64,000 nucleotides of DNA from Massilia frigida (GTDB lineage Bacteria; Pseudomonadota; Gammaproteobacteria; Burkholderiales; Burkholderiaceae_D): NCBI RefSeq assembly GCF_011682175.1, contig NZ_WHJG01000010.1, positions 124,001 to 188,000 of the forward strand. The letters run 5' to 3'. Positions 10,212 through 20,231 of this stretch are shown piece by piece. The notes beneath the pieces were generated by a model. That model saw only the letters and a program-made list of their open reading frames with translations. It was not told where the DNA came from and did not search any database. Numbering within the stretch: the first letter of the stretch is position 1; every line of letters starts with the position of its first letter. Made by a program: the position numbers and the translations under genes.

Positions 10212-10387
10212 TGGCAGGTTCCTCCTGTCTTGGTTTTCCTCTTTTTGAGAAGACCAAGTAGAACCTGTCGTGCCAATTGCTACAGTGCGGTGACGTACAA
10301 AAGCGGGTGAGTGGAGTTAGCTTTTCATGTAGGCCTGGAAGCCGCGCGCGAGTGCGGCAAATACTACCTTGCCTCACTCGCCGTCAT

Positions 10388-12721
10388 TCATACCATCGCG
10401 CCCGACTTCCACGCTGTGACCAGTTCCTGCGGCCAGAACTGGCGCGGCGCGATCATCAGGCACAGCGTGTCTGGATGCGTGAGCACCGGGAACCAGGCGC
10501 CCTGCATCACGTCGGCCGGCATGTGCTTGCGCACCGCCAGGAAGGCCGAAATCATCACGCGGCGGCGCGTGAGCATGTCCGGCAGCGCCAGGTCTTGCGG
10601 CCGTTGCAGTTCATTCGACAGGCAGGTGGCGATGTGCTGCAGCGGCGCCGGTACGTCCTTGCCCTTGTACGCAAACAGCGCCTGCGCGACGCGCTGCAAG
10701 GCTTGCGGGCGCGCTTCGAAATGGCGGTCAAGGCTGTAGGCCAGCAGCGCCGGCATGTCGTGCGGTCCCTCGGCGAACAGGGCGTTGTTGGCCTGTACCA
10801 GCGAGGCCCACACCACCATGCCGCGTTCCAGAAGCATGTGCTGGCGGCGGTAGATCTCGGCCAGGCTGTCGTTGCCAAGCCAGCCCGGATTGCCGGCGTA
10901 TAGCGTGTCGTAGTCGGCCGCCGTGGCCGCGCGGCGCCACTTCATGATGGCGTTGCGGACCTTGTCGAGCGCCAGGTCCATCTTGGGATCGGCCGGCCAT
11001 TGTTCGATATCGGCTGGCGCCAGCGGGTTGGCACCGTCGCCGGCGCTGTGCGGCAGCAGCTTGCGCGCGTAGTCTTGCAGCGATTCGGCGCGCGCGTCGG
11101 TCAGCACGGCGCTGATGCTGGCCAGCGGGTAGGTGGTGTATTCGACGCTGTCGAGAAACACCAGGAAATCGCGTGCGCGCGGACGCTGGCGCGCAAAGGC
11201 GGGATGGGCGCGCACCATGTCGTCGTAGTTCATCCATTGCCACTGGCTGGCGTCCGGCGTATTGCTGCGGATGACTTCACCGAGATAGGCGCCAGCCGCA
11301 TCGATCAGACGCGCCAGCAGCGGCGCCGCAAGCTCGCCGGCCGCATGGCGCTGGCGCACCAGGCCGAGCCAGGCTTCGAGCGGGCGCAGCGAGGCGAAGC
11401 TGTAGTCGAGTTTATCGCGCGGCAGCTGTGCTTCGAGCGGCAGGCAGGCGCCGTCCGCGACATCGCCTTGTCCGAGCAGCATGGCGCACAGGCGCGGGAT
11501 GCGGCAGGCCAGGTCGTCGGCGCGCGCGCAGGCGCTGGCGTCGCTCACGGCCAGTTGCGCATACCAGCGCGCCACGCTGTCGTGGGCGCCGTTGATGATG
11601 TGGTCGAGCACCTGCAGGTGCGGATGGCATACGCGCCCGCGGTGCGTGCGCACCACCGTCAGGCGCCGCTGGCCGCGCGTGACGTAGCCCCACTGGCCGC
11701 CGATCTGGCTGGCGATCACGGAACCGAGGTAGCTGCCGGCGCGGATTGCCCAGCTGGTGGCGATCGCGCTGCTGAAGGCGGCGTTGGCCGGCTGCTTGCC
11801 GCGTTCGTGCACGTAGAAGGCGTGCAGCTTGTCGAGCAGACCGGCCAGCGCGGTGATGCTGACGCTGCTGCCGTCGAGGGCGATCCGGTATTTGTCGCGC
11901 GCGTACGCGACCAGTTTGGCTTGTTCGGCGTGGGCGCTGGCATACACGCCGCGGTCGCTGGCAAAACCGGGCAGGTGCGTGCTCAGGCCGGGACCGGGGC
12001 TGACCATGGTGGCGCGGTGGGCGAGCGTGCCCAGTGGCGCCGATTCCATGAACAGCAGCGAACTGGCGTCGTGCGCGAAGCGGTAGAACGGATGGTAGCC
12101 GGGATTGGCGCCGACCGCGGCGTCGGCGCGCGCGGTCAGGTTGCGCAGCACGCGCAGGGTGGCGCTGTTGCATGCCTCGGGCCGCGTCGCCAGTTCGATC
12201 GTCAATTCCTTGGCTGCCGCCTCGCCGTGATCGAACAGTTGCAGGTACGGGCCGTTGGCGTTGACGCTGGGGTAGCGCAGGGCAGGGCGCTGCGGGTCCG
12301 GCATGGCCGTTTCCAGCTGCTCGGGCCAGAGCTGCTGGGCGCTGTCGATGCGCCGCACGCCGTTGACGCAGGCGTCCCGCATGGCGGACGGCAGGCCGTG
12401 TGCGCCATGCAGCGGCGTGTAGATCATGTCCAGGGCGTCGTCGAAGGCGACGCAGCCCAGCTGGCGCATGCATTCCCAGACCAGCGCGCGCAGGGGCGCG
12501 TCGAAATGCGGACGCTCGAAGCCGACGCACAGCGCGCCGCCGGTGCGCGCGCCGATGACGGTGGCGCCTGCGGCGGTGCGGCCGGCTTCGAAGGTGATTT
12601 CAGTGTCGTGCAAACCGCGTCCGGGTTTGCCGTGGCGCGCGAGGATGGAGATCAGGACATCGAAAGGCATGGCTGCCGGTTCGCCGTTGGCGAATCGCTG
12701 CAGGTAAAGAAAAGTGGTCAC
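10388..12721 (-). CDS. Unrecognised ~777-aa protein, tandem paralog A
   Basis: I do not recognise a family. GTG 12721 is chosen because the protein then begins VTTFLYLQRFANGEPAAMPF, aligning with MTSFLFLQRFDNGKPAPLPY of the next gene; the frame itself could start at 12769. The two proteins align along their length: WEC near residue 83, FDD, GGQWGY, RTHRG, PHLQVLDHI, NYDD. Inside the protein an AG-x-YLG-x-VI segment followed by a QW occurs twice (about residues 328-345 and 476-495), pointing to an internal duplication. No signal peptide or membrane helix is evident, so it is probably cytosolic. Codon use resembles the neighbours. Confidence 0.75.
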   Translation of the reverse strand: MTTFLYLQRFANGEPAAMPFDVLISILARHGKPGRGLHDTEITFEAGRTAAGATVIGARTGGALCVGFERPHFDAPLRALVWECMRQLGCVAFDDALDMIYTPLHGAHGLPSAMRDACVNGVRRIDSAQQLWPEQLETAMPDPQRPALRYPSVNANGPYLQLFDHGEAAAKELTIELATRPEACNSATLRVLRNLTARADAAVGANPGYHPFYRFAHDASSLLFMESAPLGTLAHRATMVSPGPGLSTHLPGFASDRGVYASAHAEQAKLVAYARDKYRIALDGSSVSITALAGLLDKLHAFYVHERGKQPANAAFSSAIATSWAIRAGSYLGSVIASQIGGQWGYVTRGQRRLTVVRTHRGRVCHPHLQVLDHIINGAHDSVARWYAQLAVSDASACARADDLACRIPRLCAMLLGQGDVADGACLPLEAQLPRDKLDYSFASLRPLEAWLGLVRQRHAAGELAAPLLARLIDAAGAYLGEVIRSNTPDASQWQWMNYDDMVRAHPAFARQRPRARDFLVFLDSVEYTTYPLASISAVLTDARAESLQDYARKLLPHSAGDGANPLAPADIEQWPADPKMDLALDKVRNAIMKWRRAATAADYDTLYAGNPGWLGNDSLAEIYRRQHMLLERGMVVWASLVQANNALFAEGPHDMPALLAYSLDRHFEARPQALQRVAQALFAYKGKDVPAPLQHIATCLSNELQRPQDLALPDMLTRRRVMISAFLAVRKHMPADVMQGAWFPVLTHPDTLCLMIAPRQFWPQELVTAWKSGAMV

Positions 12722-12860
12722 AAAGGTCCAGGAAAAGATGCTGCGCGGCGCAACAGCGCCGCCGTACATGCGATTTAGATTTTTCCGTATGGTACTTCAC
12801 AGCCCTGTGCCGGGTCCATCAAAGTGTTAGCATTGTGGCATTAAAGTGACACGCGGCGAA

Positions 12861-15116
12861 TTAATAGAGCTGACCCCTGTTCCACATATCGAGCAGATGC
12901 GGCGGCCAGAACCAGCTCGGCACGATCATCACGGCGCGCACGCCGGGATGGACCAGCACGGGAAACCAGGCGCCGCTGAGGATCCTCTCGGGCAGGTGTT
13001 TGCGGAACGCCATGAAGGACGACATCAGCACTTCCTGGTCGGTGAGCAGGTCGGGTACGGGCAGATTGAAAGAGCGCACGGTTTCCGCAGCCAGGTTTTG
13101 GCCGATGATCTTGAAGGCGCCCGCCGCCGTCTCGCTTTTGTGCGAAGACACCGCGCGGGCGATGCGTTTGAGGGCTTGGGGGCGGCCATCGACATGCGGA
13201 TCGCGGCTGTAGAGCAGATCGCCAGGACAGTCGTGCACGCCCGGCTCGAACAGCATGCTGTTCGCTTGCACCAGCGCGCCCCACACAACGGTTCCCTTGG
13301 CCAGCAGGTCCAGCTGGCCTTCGAGGATGATGCCGAGCGGGTCGTCGGCCAGCCAGCCCGGATCGGCGCCGCGCAAGACCTCGAAGTCGCCCTTGTTGGC
13401 GACGCCGCGCCAGCGGATCAGGGCCGCGCGCACGTCGTCGAGCGCGCCGGCCATGACCGGGTCGCACGGCCAGTCGTTGATCTCGTCCGGGCCGAGTACA
13501 GGGGCATTGGTGCCGTGGATCAGCTGCCGTGCGTAGGCGCGCAGCTTGCCCTGGCCCGCCAATGCCAGCGCCGCCTGCGCCATCGGAAACGCCATGCCGG
13601 CGGCGCTGTCGAGCAAGCCGCGCATGCCCGCTTCGCGCGGCTGCTGCTGCGCGAAGCGGGGGTGGAGCGCGGCGGCGTCGTCGTAATTGGTCCATTGCCA
13701 GGCGTCCGGCGCGGCGCCATTGGTACGCACCACTTCGCCCAGATAGGCGCCGCAGGCCATGACCATGCGCGCTTCGTCCTGGGCCGCGATGGCGCCGGCC
13801 TGGGCCAGGTAGCCGTCCACATGGCGCAGCGAGGCCAGGCTGAAATCGAGCCGCGCGTGCGGCAGGCGCGCCAGCAGCATCTGGCACAGGGCGGGCACGT
13901 TGGCGGCCACGTCGTCGGCGCGCGCGGTGCTCGAGGCGTGGATCAGCGCGAGCTGGCGCATGCGCTGCGCCACGTTGTCGGCGGCGCCGTTGACGATGTG
14001 GTCGAGCACCAGCAGGTGCGGAAAACACAGACCGCCCCGATGCGTGCGCACAGCCGGTTCGCGCCGCGCGCCGTGCAGGCAATAACCCCACTGGCCGCCG
14101 ATGCAGCGCGCGATGACGGCGCCGAGGTAGCTGCCGGCCCTGGCCGCCCAGCTGGCGGCCAGCTCGCTGACGTAGGGCGTGTCCGCCGCATGCACGGCGC
14201 GCTCGCGGCGGACCATGGCATGCACCTTGTCGAGCAGCGGCGCGAGCGCGTCGATGCTTTCGGCGCTCAGGTCGAGGACGATGCCGTAGCGTTCCCGCAC
14301 CTGGGTGGCCAGGCGCGCCGCCTCGCCGCTGGCGCTGGCCGACAGCGCGCGGTCCATGACGAAGCCGGCCGATGGCGGCGTCTCGCTCCAGGATGCGTGG
14401 TCGATGCTGTCGCTGTGTTTCAGGACGCCCAGCGCGGGCGAGCTTTTGAGCAGCCGCGCCACCTCCAGGTAGGCATGCCGGTACTCGCACTGGTATCCGG
14501 GATTGGCCCTGAGGGCCGCGTCGACCCGCAGTTCGAGGTTGCGCAGCACACGCAGGGTGGCACCGTTGCAGGCTTGCGGGCGCATGCCCAGGACAATCTC
14601 GACCTGGTGCGCGTCGCTGTCGATCCTGTCGAACAGCTGCACGCTGCGGCCGGCCCCGTTGGCATTGCGGTAGTGCAGCGCCGGCATTGCAGCGTCATTA
14701 CCCGGCGCGGCGTCGTGCGACCACAGTTGTTGAATGCTGGCGACCTGGCGCGCTCCGGCGGCGCAGGCGGCGCGTAGCGGCTGGGGCAGTGCATCGAGGC
14801 CGCCGGGCGCCGCGCCGACGCTATGGAGCGTGTCGTCGAACACGGTGCAGCCGAAGCGCTCGATGCACTCCCAGGCCAGCGCGCGCAGGGCGGCATCGTA
14901 GCGCGGGCGCTCGAAGGCGATGCAGGCGGCGCCCGAGGCGGCGTCGCCAACGACGGTGCAGCTGGCGGCGATTTTTCCAGGGCCGAAGCTCACTTCGGTA
15001 TCGACCGGCCAGCGGCGCGCCTTGCCGTGGCGCCGCAGCAGCGCCATGACATCGTCGTAAGGAAGCGGCGCCGGCTTGCCGTTGTCGAAGCGTTGCAGGA
15101 ACAGGAAGGAAGTCAT
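12861..15116 (-). CDS. Unrecognised ~751-aa protein, tandem paralog B
   Basis: A second copy of the unknown family, directly upstream of paralog A (139-bp gap). ATG 15116 is selected by N-terminal alignment with paralog A; GTG 15149, just after ybeY, is an alternative. It shares WECIERFGCTVFDD, GAR..SIQQLW, ASWAARAGSYLGAVIARCIG, GGQWGYCLHGAR, THRGGLCFPHLLVLDHIVNG, ARADDVAANVPALCQMLL and TNYDDAAALHP. The same internal YLG repeat is present (second copy CGAYLGEVVRTNG). The N-terminal ~150 residues and the C-terminal ~200 are also similar between the copies, so whole-gene duplication followed by divergence is likely. Function is unknown. Confidence 0.75.
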   Translation of the reverse strand: MTSFLFLQRFDNGKPAPLPYDDVMALLRRHGKARRWPVDTEVSFGPGKIAASCTVVGDAASGAACIAFERPRYDAALRALAWECIERFGCTVFDDTLHSVGAAPGGLDALPQPLRAACAAGARQVASIQQLWSHDAAPGNDAAMPALHYRNANGAGRSVQLFDRIDSDAHQVEIVLGMRPQACNGATLRVLRNLELRVDAALRANPGYQCEYRHAYLEVARLLKSSPALGVLKHSDSIDHASWSETPPSAGFVMDRALSASASGEAARLATQVRERYGIVLDLSAESIDALAPLLDKVHAMVRRERAVHAADTPYVSELAASWAARAGSYLGAVIARCIGGQWGYCLHGARREPAVRTHRGGLCFPHLLVLDHIVNGAADNVAQRMRQLALIHASSTARADDVAANVPALCQMLLARLPHARLDFSLASLRHVDGYLAQAGAIAAQDEARMVMACGAYLGEVVRTNGAAPDAWQWTNYDDAAALHPRFAQQQPREAGMRGLLDSAAGMAFPMAQAALALAGQGKLRAYARQLIHGTNAPVLGPDEINDWPCDPVMAGALDDVRAALIRWRGVANKGDFEVLRGADPGWLADDPLGIILEGQLDLLAKGTVVWGALVQANSMLFEPGVHDCPGDLLYSRDPHVDGRPQALKRIARAVSSHKSETAAGAFKIIGQNLAAETVRSFNLPVPDLLTDQEVLMSSFMAFRKHLPERILSGAWFPVLVHPGVRAVMIVPSWFWPPHLLDMWNRGQLY

Positions 15117-15157
15117 GGCGGTGCCGATGCGTGGACACGGCGTGCCCACGTGGACAA

Positions 15158-15622
15158 TCAGGTGGCGTAAGGGTCGGGGTAGCCGAGCGCCGCCAGGATG
15201 TCGCGTTCGAGCTGCTCCATCTCGGCCGCTTCCTCGTCGTCGTCGTGGTCGTAGCCCTGCGCGTGCAGCACGCCGTGCACGATCAGGTGCGCGCTGTGCT
15301 CTTCCACGGTTTTCTTTTGTTCGAGCGCTTCTTTTTCAAGCACGTCGGTGCACAGGATGATGTCGGCGCGGGTTGGCTCGTCCTCGGCGATGTCTTCGCC
15401 TTCGTTGTAGGCGAAGGTCAGCACGTTGGTGGCGTAATCCTTGGCGCGGTAATCGCGATTGAGAATGCGGCCTTCCTCGGCGCCGACGAAGCGGATGGTC
15501 AGTTCGGCCGGCGCGAACAGCGCCGCCTGCACCCAGCGCCGCACCTTCGGGCGTGTGATCGATTCTTGCAGGCGGGCGTCGGGATACTGGACCGAGAGGG
15601 AGAGCTTATTTTTTGCGGACAT
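15158..15622 (-). CDS. ybeY: Endoribonuclease YbeY (16S rRNA maturation, quality control)
   Basis: A 154-aa zinc-dependent endoribonuclease involved in 16S rRNA 3' processing and 70S quality control. The zinc-binding signature [16 protein letters not shown] is near residues 110-125. ATG 15622 ([15 protein letters not shown]) is preferred over an upstream start that would add 22 non-conserved residues. The gene overlaps the 3' end of phoH by 17 bp, the normal ybeZ-ybeY coupling. It is followed not by corC but by the unknown paralog pair. Confidence 0.95.
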   Translation of the reverse strand: MSAKNKLSLSVQYPDARLQESITRPKVRRWVQAALFAPAELTIRFVGAEEGRILNRDYRAKDYATNVLTFAYNEGEDIAEDEPTRADIILCTDVLEKEALEQKKTVEEHSAHLIVHGVLHAQGYDHDDDEEAAEMEQLERDILAALGYPDPYAT

Positions 15623-16655
15623 TTTTAGCTGCGGCAGGTTTTGGCAAGGCCACCAGGTCGTCGACCGAGGCGGCGGACTCGTAAGCATCGACGATGCGCG
15701 CCACCAGCGGGTGACGCACCACGTCGGCGCTGGAGAACTGGGTAAAGGCGATCCCGCGCACGTCTTTCAGCACATGCACGGCGTCGCTCAAGCCGCTTTT
15801 TTGCGTCTTGTGCAGGTCGACCTGGGTAACGTCGCCGGTGACCACGGCCTTGCTGCCGAAGCCGATCCGGGTCAGGAACATCTTCATCTGTTCGACCGTG
15901 GTGTTCTGCGCTTCGTCGAGGATCACGAAGGCGTGATTGAGCGTGCGCCCGCGCATGTAGGCCAGCGGGGCGATCTCGATCACCTGTTTTTCGAACATCT
16001 TCTGGGTGCGGTCGAAACCGAGCAGGTCGTACAGCGCGTCGTACAGGGGGCGCAGGTAGGGATCGATCTTCTGGGTCAGGTCGCCCGGCAAAAAGCCGAG
16101 GCGCTCGCCCGCTTCCACCGCGGGGCGGGTCAGGATGATGCGCTTGACGGCGTCGCGTTCGAGCGCATCGACCGCGCAGGCCACCGCCAGGTAGGTCTTG
16201 CCGGTGCCGGCCGGGCCGACGCCAAAGCTGATGTCGTGGTCGAGGATCGAGCGCAGGTACTGGATCTGGTGCGGGGTGCGCCCGCGCAGGTCGTGGCGGC
16301 GGGTTTTCAGCACCGGGCTGTTGATTTCGATATCGGGCAGCGCTTCGGTCGGGGTGCTGTCCGGGCTGTGCTGGCTATGCAGGCCGGAACGCTGTTCGAC
16401 CAGCGCCAGTTGCACTTCCTCGATCGGGACGACTTTGTTGGCGACCTCGTAGAAGCGTTCCAGGATCTGGACCGCGTGCCCGGCGTTATGGCCGCTGACG
16501 ATGAACTTTTCGCCGCGCCGGAAAATGGTCACGTCGAGCGCGGACGAAATCTGGCGCAGGTTCTCGTCGAGCGGCCCGCACAGGTGGGCCAGGCGCGTGT
16601 TGTCGAGCGGTTCGGGGATGAAGTAGTGGGGCTGGATAGGTGTCTTGGTTTTCAA
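15606..16655 (-). CDS. ybeZ: PhoH-family ATPase (YbeZ/PhoL type)
   Basis: A 349-aa PhoH-like P-loop ATPase, thought to work with YbeY in RNA metabolism. Walker A GPAGTGKT is at residues 147-154, and Walker B appears as [11 protein letters not shown]. The N-terminal ~110 residues contain a KH-like region ([15 protein letters not shown]). The start is TTG 16655 overlapping the miaB stop (TTGA), and no strong Shine-Dalgarno is seen, which suggests translational coupling. The miaB-phoH-ybeY order is conserved. Confidence 0.94.
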   Translation of the reverse strand: MKTKTPIQPHYFIPEPLDNTRLAHLCGPLDENLRQISSALDVTIFRRGEKFIVSGHNAGHAVQILERFYEVANKVVPIEEVQLALVEQRSGLHSQHSPDSTPTEALPDIEINSPVLKTRRHDLRGRTPHQIQYLRSILDHDISFGVGPAGTGKTYLAVACAVDALERDAVKRIILTRPAVEAGERLGFLPGDLTQKIDPYLRPLYDALYDLLGFDRTQKMFEKQVIEIAPLAYMRGRTLNHAFVILDEAQNTTVEQMKMFLTRIGFGSKAVVTGDVTQVDLHKTQKSGLSDAVHVLKDVRGIAFTQFSSADVVRHPLVARIVDAYESAASVDDLVALPKPAAAKNVRKK

Positions 16656-18013
16656 CTGGCGCAGGCTAAAGTGTCACCGCGCGCAACGAGTTCGCCGCGC
16701 AGGGTGTAGTTAAAACTCTCGGTGATGCGCACGTCGGCCATCTGGCCGATCAGCGCGCTCGCATTGATGCCGGGTTCGAAATTGACGACCCGGTTGTTTT
16801 CGGTACGGCCCTGCAGTTCGGCGGCATTCTTGACGGACGGGCCTTCGACCAGGATGCGCTGCACGCTGCCGACCATGGCGGCGCTGTACTTGCGCGTGTT
16901 GGCGTCGATCGCCGCCTGCAACTGCTGCAGGCGCGCCAGCTTGACCTCGTGCGCTGTGTCGTCGGCCAGGTTGGCGGCCGGGGTGCCGGGACGCTTGCTG
17001 AAGATGAAGCTGTAGCTGGTGTCGAAACCGACGTCCGCGATCAGCTTCATCATGGCGTCGAAGTCGGCCTGGGTCTCGCCGGGGAAGCCGACGATGAAGT
17101 CGGACGAAATCGACATGTTCGGGCGCACCGCGCGGATGCGGCGGATGATCGACTTGTATTCGAGGCCGGTGTAGCCGCGCTTCATGGCGGCGAGGACATT
17201 GTCGGCGCCATGCTGGGCCGGCAGGTACAGGTGGTCGACCAGCTGCGGGATCTTGGCGTAGGCGTCGATCAGGCGCTGGGTGAATTCCTTCGGGTGGCTG
17301 GTGACGAAGCGGATCCGTTCGATGCCGGGAATGTCAGCCACGTATTCGAGCAGCAGGGCGAAGTCGGCGATCTCGCCGCCTTCCATCACGCCGCGGAAGG
17401 CGTTCACGTTCTGGCCGAGCAGGGTGATTTCTTTTACGCCCTGGGCGGCCAGGCCCGCCACTTCGGTGAGCACGTCCTCGAAGCGGCGCGAGACTTCCTC
17501 GCCGCGCGTGTAGGGCACCACGCAGTAGCTGCAATATTTGCTGCAGCCTTCCATGATCGAGACGAACGCCGAGGCGCCGTCGACCTTGGCCGGCGGCAGG
17601 TGGTCGAATTTTTCGATTTCGGGGAAGCTGATGTCGACCTGGGCGTCGCCGCTCGCGCGCCGTTCGCGCATCATCTGCGGCAGGCGGTGCAGCGTTTGCG
17701 GGCCGAACACCATGTCGACATACGGCGCGCGCTTGACGATGGCGGCGCCTTCCTGCGAGGCAACACAGCCGCCGACGCCGATCAGCAGGTCGGGCCGGGC
17801 CAGTTTCAGTTCGCGCAGGCGGCCGAGGTCGGAAAAGACTTTTTCTTGCGCTTTTTCACGGACCGAGCAGGTATTGAGCAAAATCACATCGGCGTCTTCC
17901 GGCGTGTCGGTGCGGATCAGGCCGTCGGAAGCGCCGAGCACGTCCGCCATCTTGTCCGAGTCGTACTCGTTCATTTGGCAACCGAAGGTTTTGATGAAGA
18001 CTTTTTTCTGCAT
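16652..18013 (-). CDS. miaB: tRNA-2-methylthio-N6-dimethylallyladenosine synthase
   Basis: A radical-SAM methylthiotransferase that adds the 2-methylthio group to i6A37 of tRNAs. ATG 18013 gives 453 aa starting [20 protein letters not shown]. The three UPF0004-domain cysteines are visible ([25 protein letters not shown]). The radical-SAM cluster is in [17 protein letters not shown], and a TRAM domain closes the protein. The upstream in-frame extension of 40 codons is rejected as not family-like. Its substrate is made by MiaA, encoded at 44.9 kb in this window. Confidence 0.96.
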   Translation of the reverse strand: MQKKVFIKTFGCQMNEYDSDKMADVLGASDGLIRTDTPEDADVILLNTCSVREKAQEKVFSDLGRLRELKLARPDLLIGVGGCVASQEGAAIVKRAPYVDMVFGPQTLHRLPQMMRERRASGDAQVDISFPEIEKFDHLPPAKVDGASAFVSIMEGCSKYCSYCVVPYTRGEEVSRRFEDVLTEVAGLAAQGVKEITLLGQNVNAFRGVMEGGEIADFALLLEYVADIPGIERIRFVTSHPKEFTQRLIDAYAKIPQLVDHLYLPAQHGADNVLAAMKRGYTGLEYKSIIRRIRAVRPNMSISSDFIVGFPGETQADFDAMMKLIADVGFDTSYSFIFSKRPGTPAANLADDTAHEVKLARLQQLQAAIDANTRKYSAAMVGSVQRILVEGPSVKNAAELQGRTENNRVVNFEPGINASALIGQMADVRITESFNYTLRGELVARGDTLACAS

Positions 18014-18620
18014 GGAATGATCAACGTGGCGCTGCTGCCTGGTTTCAGGCGGGGTTGCCAGTTTATCGTAAATCAGCGGGGGCGGCCATGTCCACGACAG
18101 CGGACCCTGTCCGGCCCGCTTCATTGCACGCAATCAAGGGTTGAGCTAGCCACCCGTCACTCTTGCATATCGCAGGGAAAAGTTTCGCACAATAATCTTT
18201 CACAATTGCTTAATTGCACACTACCTATTTCTTCTTGTAAATCAATGAGTTCCGGCAGTATTCTCACAAGGAACTGAGCACACGAAAAGTTCTTGCGTGC
18301 GCCACCATTTATCTCCCTGTGTTGAAATGACTATGTGACAAGCTTTCCGGCGGATACCTTGATTTCAAACAATGTCACCCATGCGCGAGTAAGTTGTACT
18401 AAAGGCTTATGAGTCTCATAATTAGTTTGCATTTCAAGTGCGTTGGAAGTGAGTAGCGCAGAGCGCATACGATCCGGGAACGTGCTTTTAAGCCAGTTAT
18501 CAGATTTGTTCTGTTTAATCACGCTCAAGGGCGATTTTTCCGGGAACTTTATTAAGACACGTATGGTCTTTAACATAGTTCGTAACGGCATTATTTCAAC
18601 CACTCACCACGAGGTAAATC
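18014..18620. other. AT-rich intergenic region, about 600 bp
   Basis: This gap between miaB and the small HTH gene is clearly lower in GC than its surroundings. It has no reading frame with coding-like third-position bias. A weak 90-codon frame on the minus strand (18331-18603) lacks recognisable features. The region ends with an AGGTAAATC ribosome binding site for the HTH gene. It probably holds that gene's promoter and regulatory DNA. I see no RNA gene or convincing palindrome here. Confidence 0.5.
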
Positions 18621-18962
18621 ATGGCACACCATGCTCTGGCATCACAGGAAAGTTATAATCCCAACCACCTGCTCGACATTCTGCTTGGCAAGATGCAGCT
18701 GAAAAACGATGCAGCGCTGTCGCGCATGCTCGAAGTCGCGCCACCGGTCATCAGCAAGATCCGCCACCACCGCCTGCCGGTTGGCGCCTCGCTCCTGATC
18801 CGCATGCACGAGGTGACCGGCATGAGCATTCGCGACCTGCGCGACCTGATGGGCGACCGCCGCACCAAGTATCGCCTGTCGGACGCCCAGGGCCGTCCCA
18901 AAGCGGCCGAGGAAAAAGGCACGCCACCAGACGCAGCGACGTCCGGTAACTATGCGCACTAA
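18621..18962 (+). CDS. Small helix-turn-helix protein
   Basis: A 113-aa protein whose residues ~15-75 look like an XRE/Cro-type helix-turn-helix: LKNDAALSRMLEVAPPVISK (first helices and turn), then a basic RHHRLPVGASLLIRMHE helix and SIRDLRDLMGD. The C-terminal tail is polar and Lys/Ala-rich. A GAGGT site lies nine bases before ATG 18621. It stands alone after an AT-rich upstream region. A DNA-binding regulator is likely, but targets are unknown. Confidence 0.8.
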   Translation: MAHHALASQESYNPNHLLDILLGKMQLKNDAALSRMLEVAPPVISKIRHHRLPVGASLLIRMHEVTGMSIRDLRDLMGDRRTKYRLSDAQGRPKAAEEKGTPPDAATSGNYAH

Positions 18963-19020
18963 GTTCTCCGGCATGGCGGTGTCCGCTGTCATGCCAGCGG
19001 AACGGGGCGCCTGATTGGCG

Positions 19021-19036
19021 CCTCTGCACGCAGAGG
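19021..19036. terminator. Short hairpin between converging genes
   Basis: CCTCTGC and GCAGAGG form a perfect 7-bp stem with a 2-base loop, just after a GGCGCC-N5-GGCGCC pair. The position, between the 3' ends of the HTH gene and the HDOD gene, suggests a role in transcription termination, but there is no T-tract. Confidence 0.35.
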
Positions 19037-19044
19037 CGGGTCGG

Positions 19045-19887
19045 TCAGCCCATCAGGATCATCGTGATTTCCTCGTACTGCAGTTCGGTTTCGCGGAACA
19101 CTTGCAGGTAGCATTCTTCGTTCAGTCCCAAGGCGGTCCAGGCGACCGGCGACACGGCTGGCACCAGATCGTTTTCTTCGCGCCCCAGGTCGAGCGCATG
19201 CACGATGGCGTTGGCCACATGCACGATGGTGGCCAGCAGCCCCGCATCCGGGGCGCCCGGATCATGATGGAAGGCGATCGCCATCTTCATCGTATCCGAA
19301 AAATTCCAGTGCTCGGCCAGCGCCACGCCGGCCAGCACATGGTCCACTCCCAATATGGCCAGCTCCGCATCCTGCACGTAGGTGTCGTTGGCGGCGCGGT
19401 ATTCCATCACCTGCTGATATAAATCCGGATAGCTGCTCACCAGCACCAGGCGCCCGATATCGTGCAGCAGCCCGGCGGTGAAGGCGTAATCCTGGTTGAA
19501 GCGCACGCGCCGCGCCAGCACCTTGGCGCAGGCGGCGGTGGCGATCGAGTGGCGCCAGAAGGCCTTGTGGTCGAAGGCGGGGCAGCGGCCCTCGGCGAAG
19601 CAGCCGGTCAGGGCCGAGGCCGTGATCAGGTTGCGCGTGGTCTGGAAGCCGAGATAGGTGATCGCTTGCTGGATGGTGGTCACCCGGACCTGCAAGCCGT
19701 ACAGCGAGGAATTGGCCAGGCGCAGGGTCTTGGCCGTGAGGGCCTGGTCGTGCGAGACTTTCTTGGCCAGCACCGCGATGTCGATGTCTTCCTGGTCGAT
19801 GCTGGTGAGCAGTTCCATGACCACGGCCGGCAGCGAGGGCAGGTCGGCCAGGCGCCGCAGCACGTCGTCGAGCACGATGGCGCTCAT
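19045..19887 (-). CDS. HDOD-domain protein
   Basis: A 280-aa protein made mainly of an HDOD domain, the catalytically inactive relative of HD phosphohydrolases found in signalling proteins. The family pattern LPSLPAVVMELLTSIDQEDI, KVSHDQALTAKTLRLANS and AITYLGFQTTRNLITA occupies residues ~15-95. HDIGRLVLVSS is the helix that carries the HD in active relatives. ATG 19887 overlaps the stop of the upstream small gene (ATGA), so the two are translationally coupled. A role in c-di-GMP-type or chemotaxis-like signalling is inferred only from the family. Confidence 0.9.
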   Translation of the reverse strand: MSAIVLDDVLRRLADLPSLPAVVMELLTSIDQEDIDIAVLAKKVSHDQALTAKTLRLANSSLYGLQVRVTTIQQAITYLGFQTTRNLITASALTGCFAEGRCPAFDHKAFWRHSIATAACAKVLARRVRFNQDYAFTAGLLHDIGRLVLVSSYPDLYQQVMEYRAANDTYVQDAELAILGVDHVLAGVALAEHWNFSDTMKMAIAFHHDPGAPDAGLLATIVHVANAIVHALDLGREENDLVPAVSPVAWTALGLNEECYLQVFRETELQYEEITMILMG

Positions 19888-20231
19888 AAGGCGACCTCGC
19901 GCGCGGCGCGGTAATCCTCCACGTAGCGGCGCAGGGCGCTGGTGGCCCAGTCGTGGGTGTCGTCCGGCTGGTGCTTGCGAAACAAGATGGCCAGGCGCTT
20001 CCCGCTGGCGGCCAGGTCGGGCGCGGAACGGGGCTGGGCCGGGGCCGCGCCGGCGCTGCGCAGCACGGGCACGGCATCGATGCCATGGCTGGGCAGCAAG
20101 GCGATGGTACGGTCGGTCAGGATGGCGCCCTTGGGCAGCAGGACTTGCCCCTGCCGGTCGAGCAGTTCGTCGGACAAGACCATTCCCGGCTCCACGTCGG
20201 CCAGGGCCAGGTGCTGGTAAGCTGCGCTCAT
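19884..20231 (-). CDS. Small conserved protein coupled to HDOD gene
   Basis: A 115-aa protein (ATG 20231, MSAAYQHLALADVEPGMVL) with a short beta-rich N-terminal motif of the type DVEPGMVLSDELLDRQGQVL and LLPKGAILTDRTIALLPSHG. This resembles the N-terminal segment often found before HD-GYP or HDOD domains. The C-terminal part is basic. It overlaps the HDOD gene by 4 bp, so together they look like a split signalling protein. No catalytic motif is seen. Confidence 0.75.
   Translation of the reverse strand: MSAAYQHLALADVEPGMVLSDELLDRQGQVLLPKGAILTDRTIALLPSHGIDAVPVLRSAGAAPAQPRSAPDLAASGKRLAILFRKHQPDDTHDWATSALRRYVEDYRAAREVAL

Noticed and set aside
10388-15116. Large unknown paralogs as CRISPR Cas8/Csd1-like proteins
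   Set aside because: No Cas motifs were recognised and there is no array or other cas gene. The resemblance is only in size and position.
18331-18603. 90-codon minus-strand frame in the AT-rich gap
   Set aside because: No coding-like third-position bias, no clear ribosome binding site and no recognisable motif; not called as a gene.
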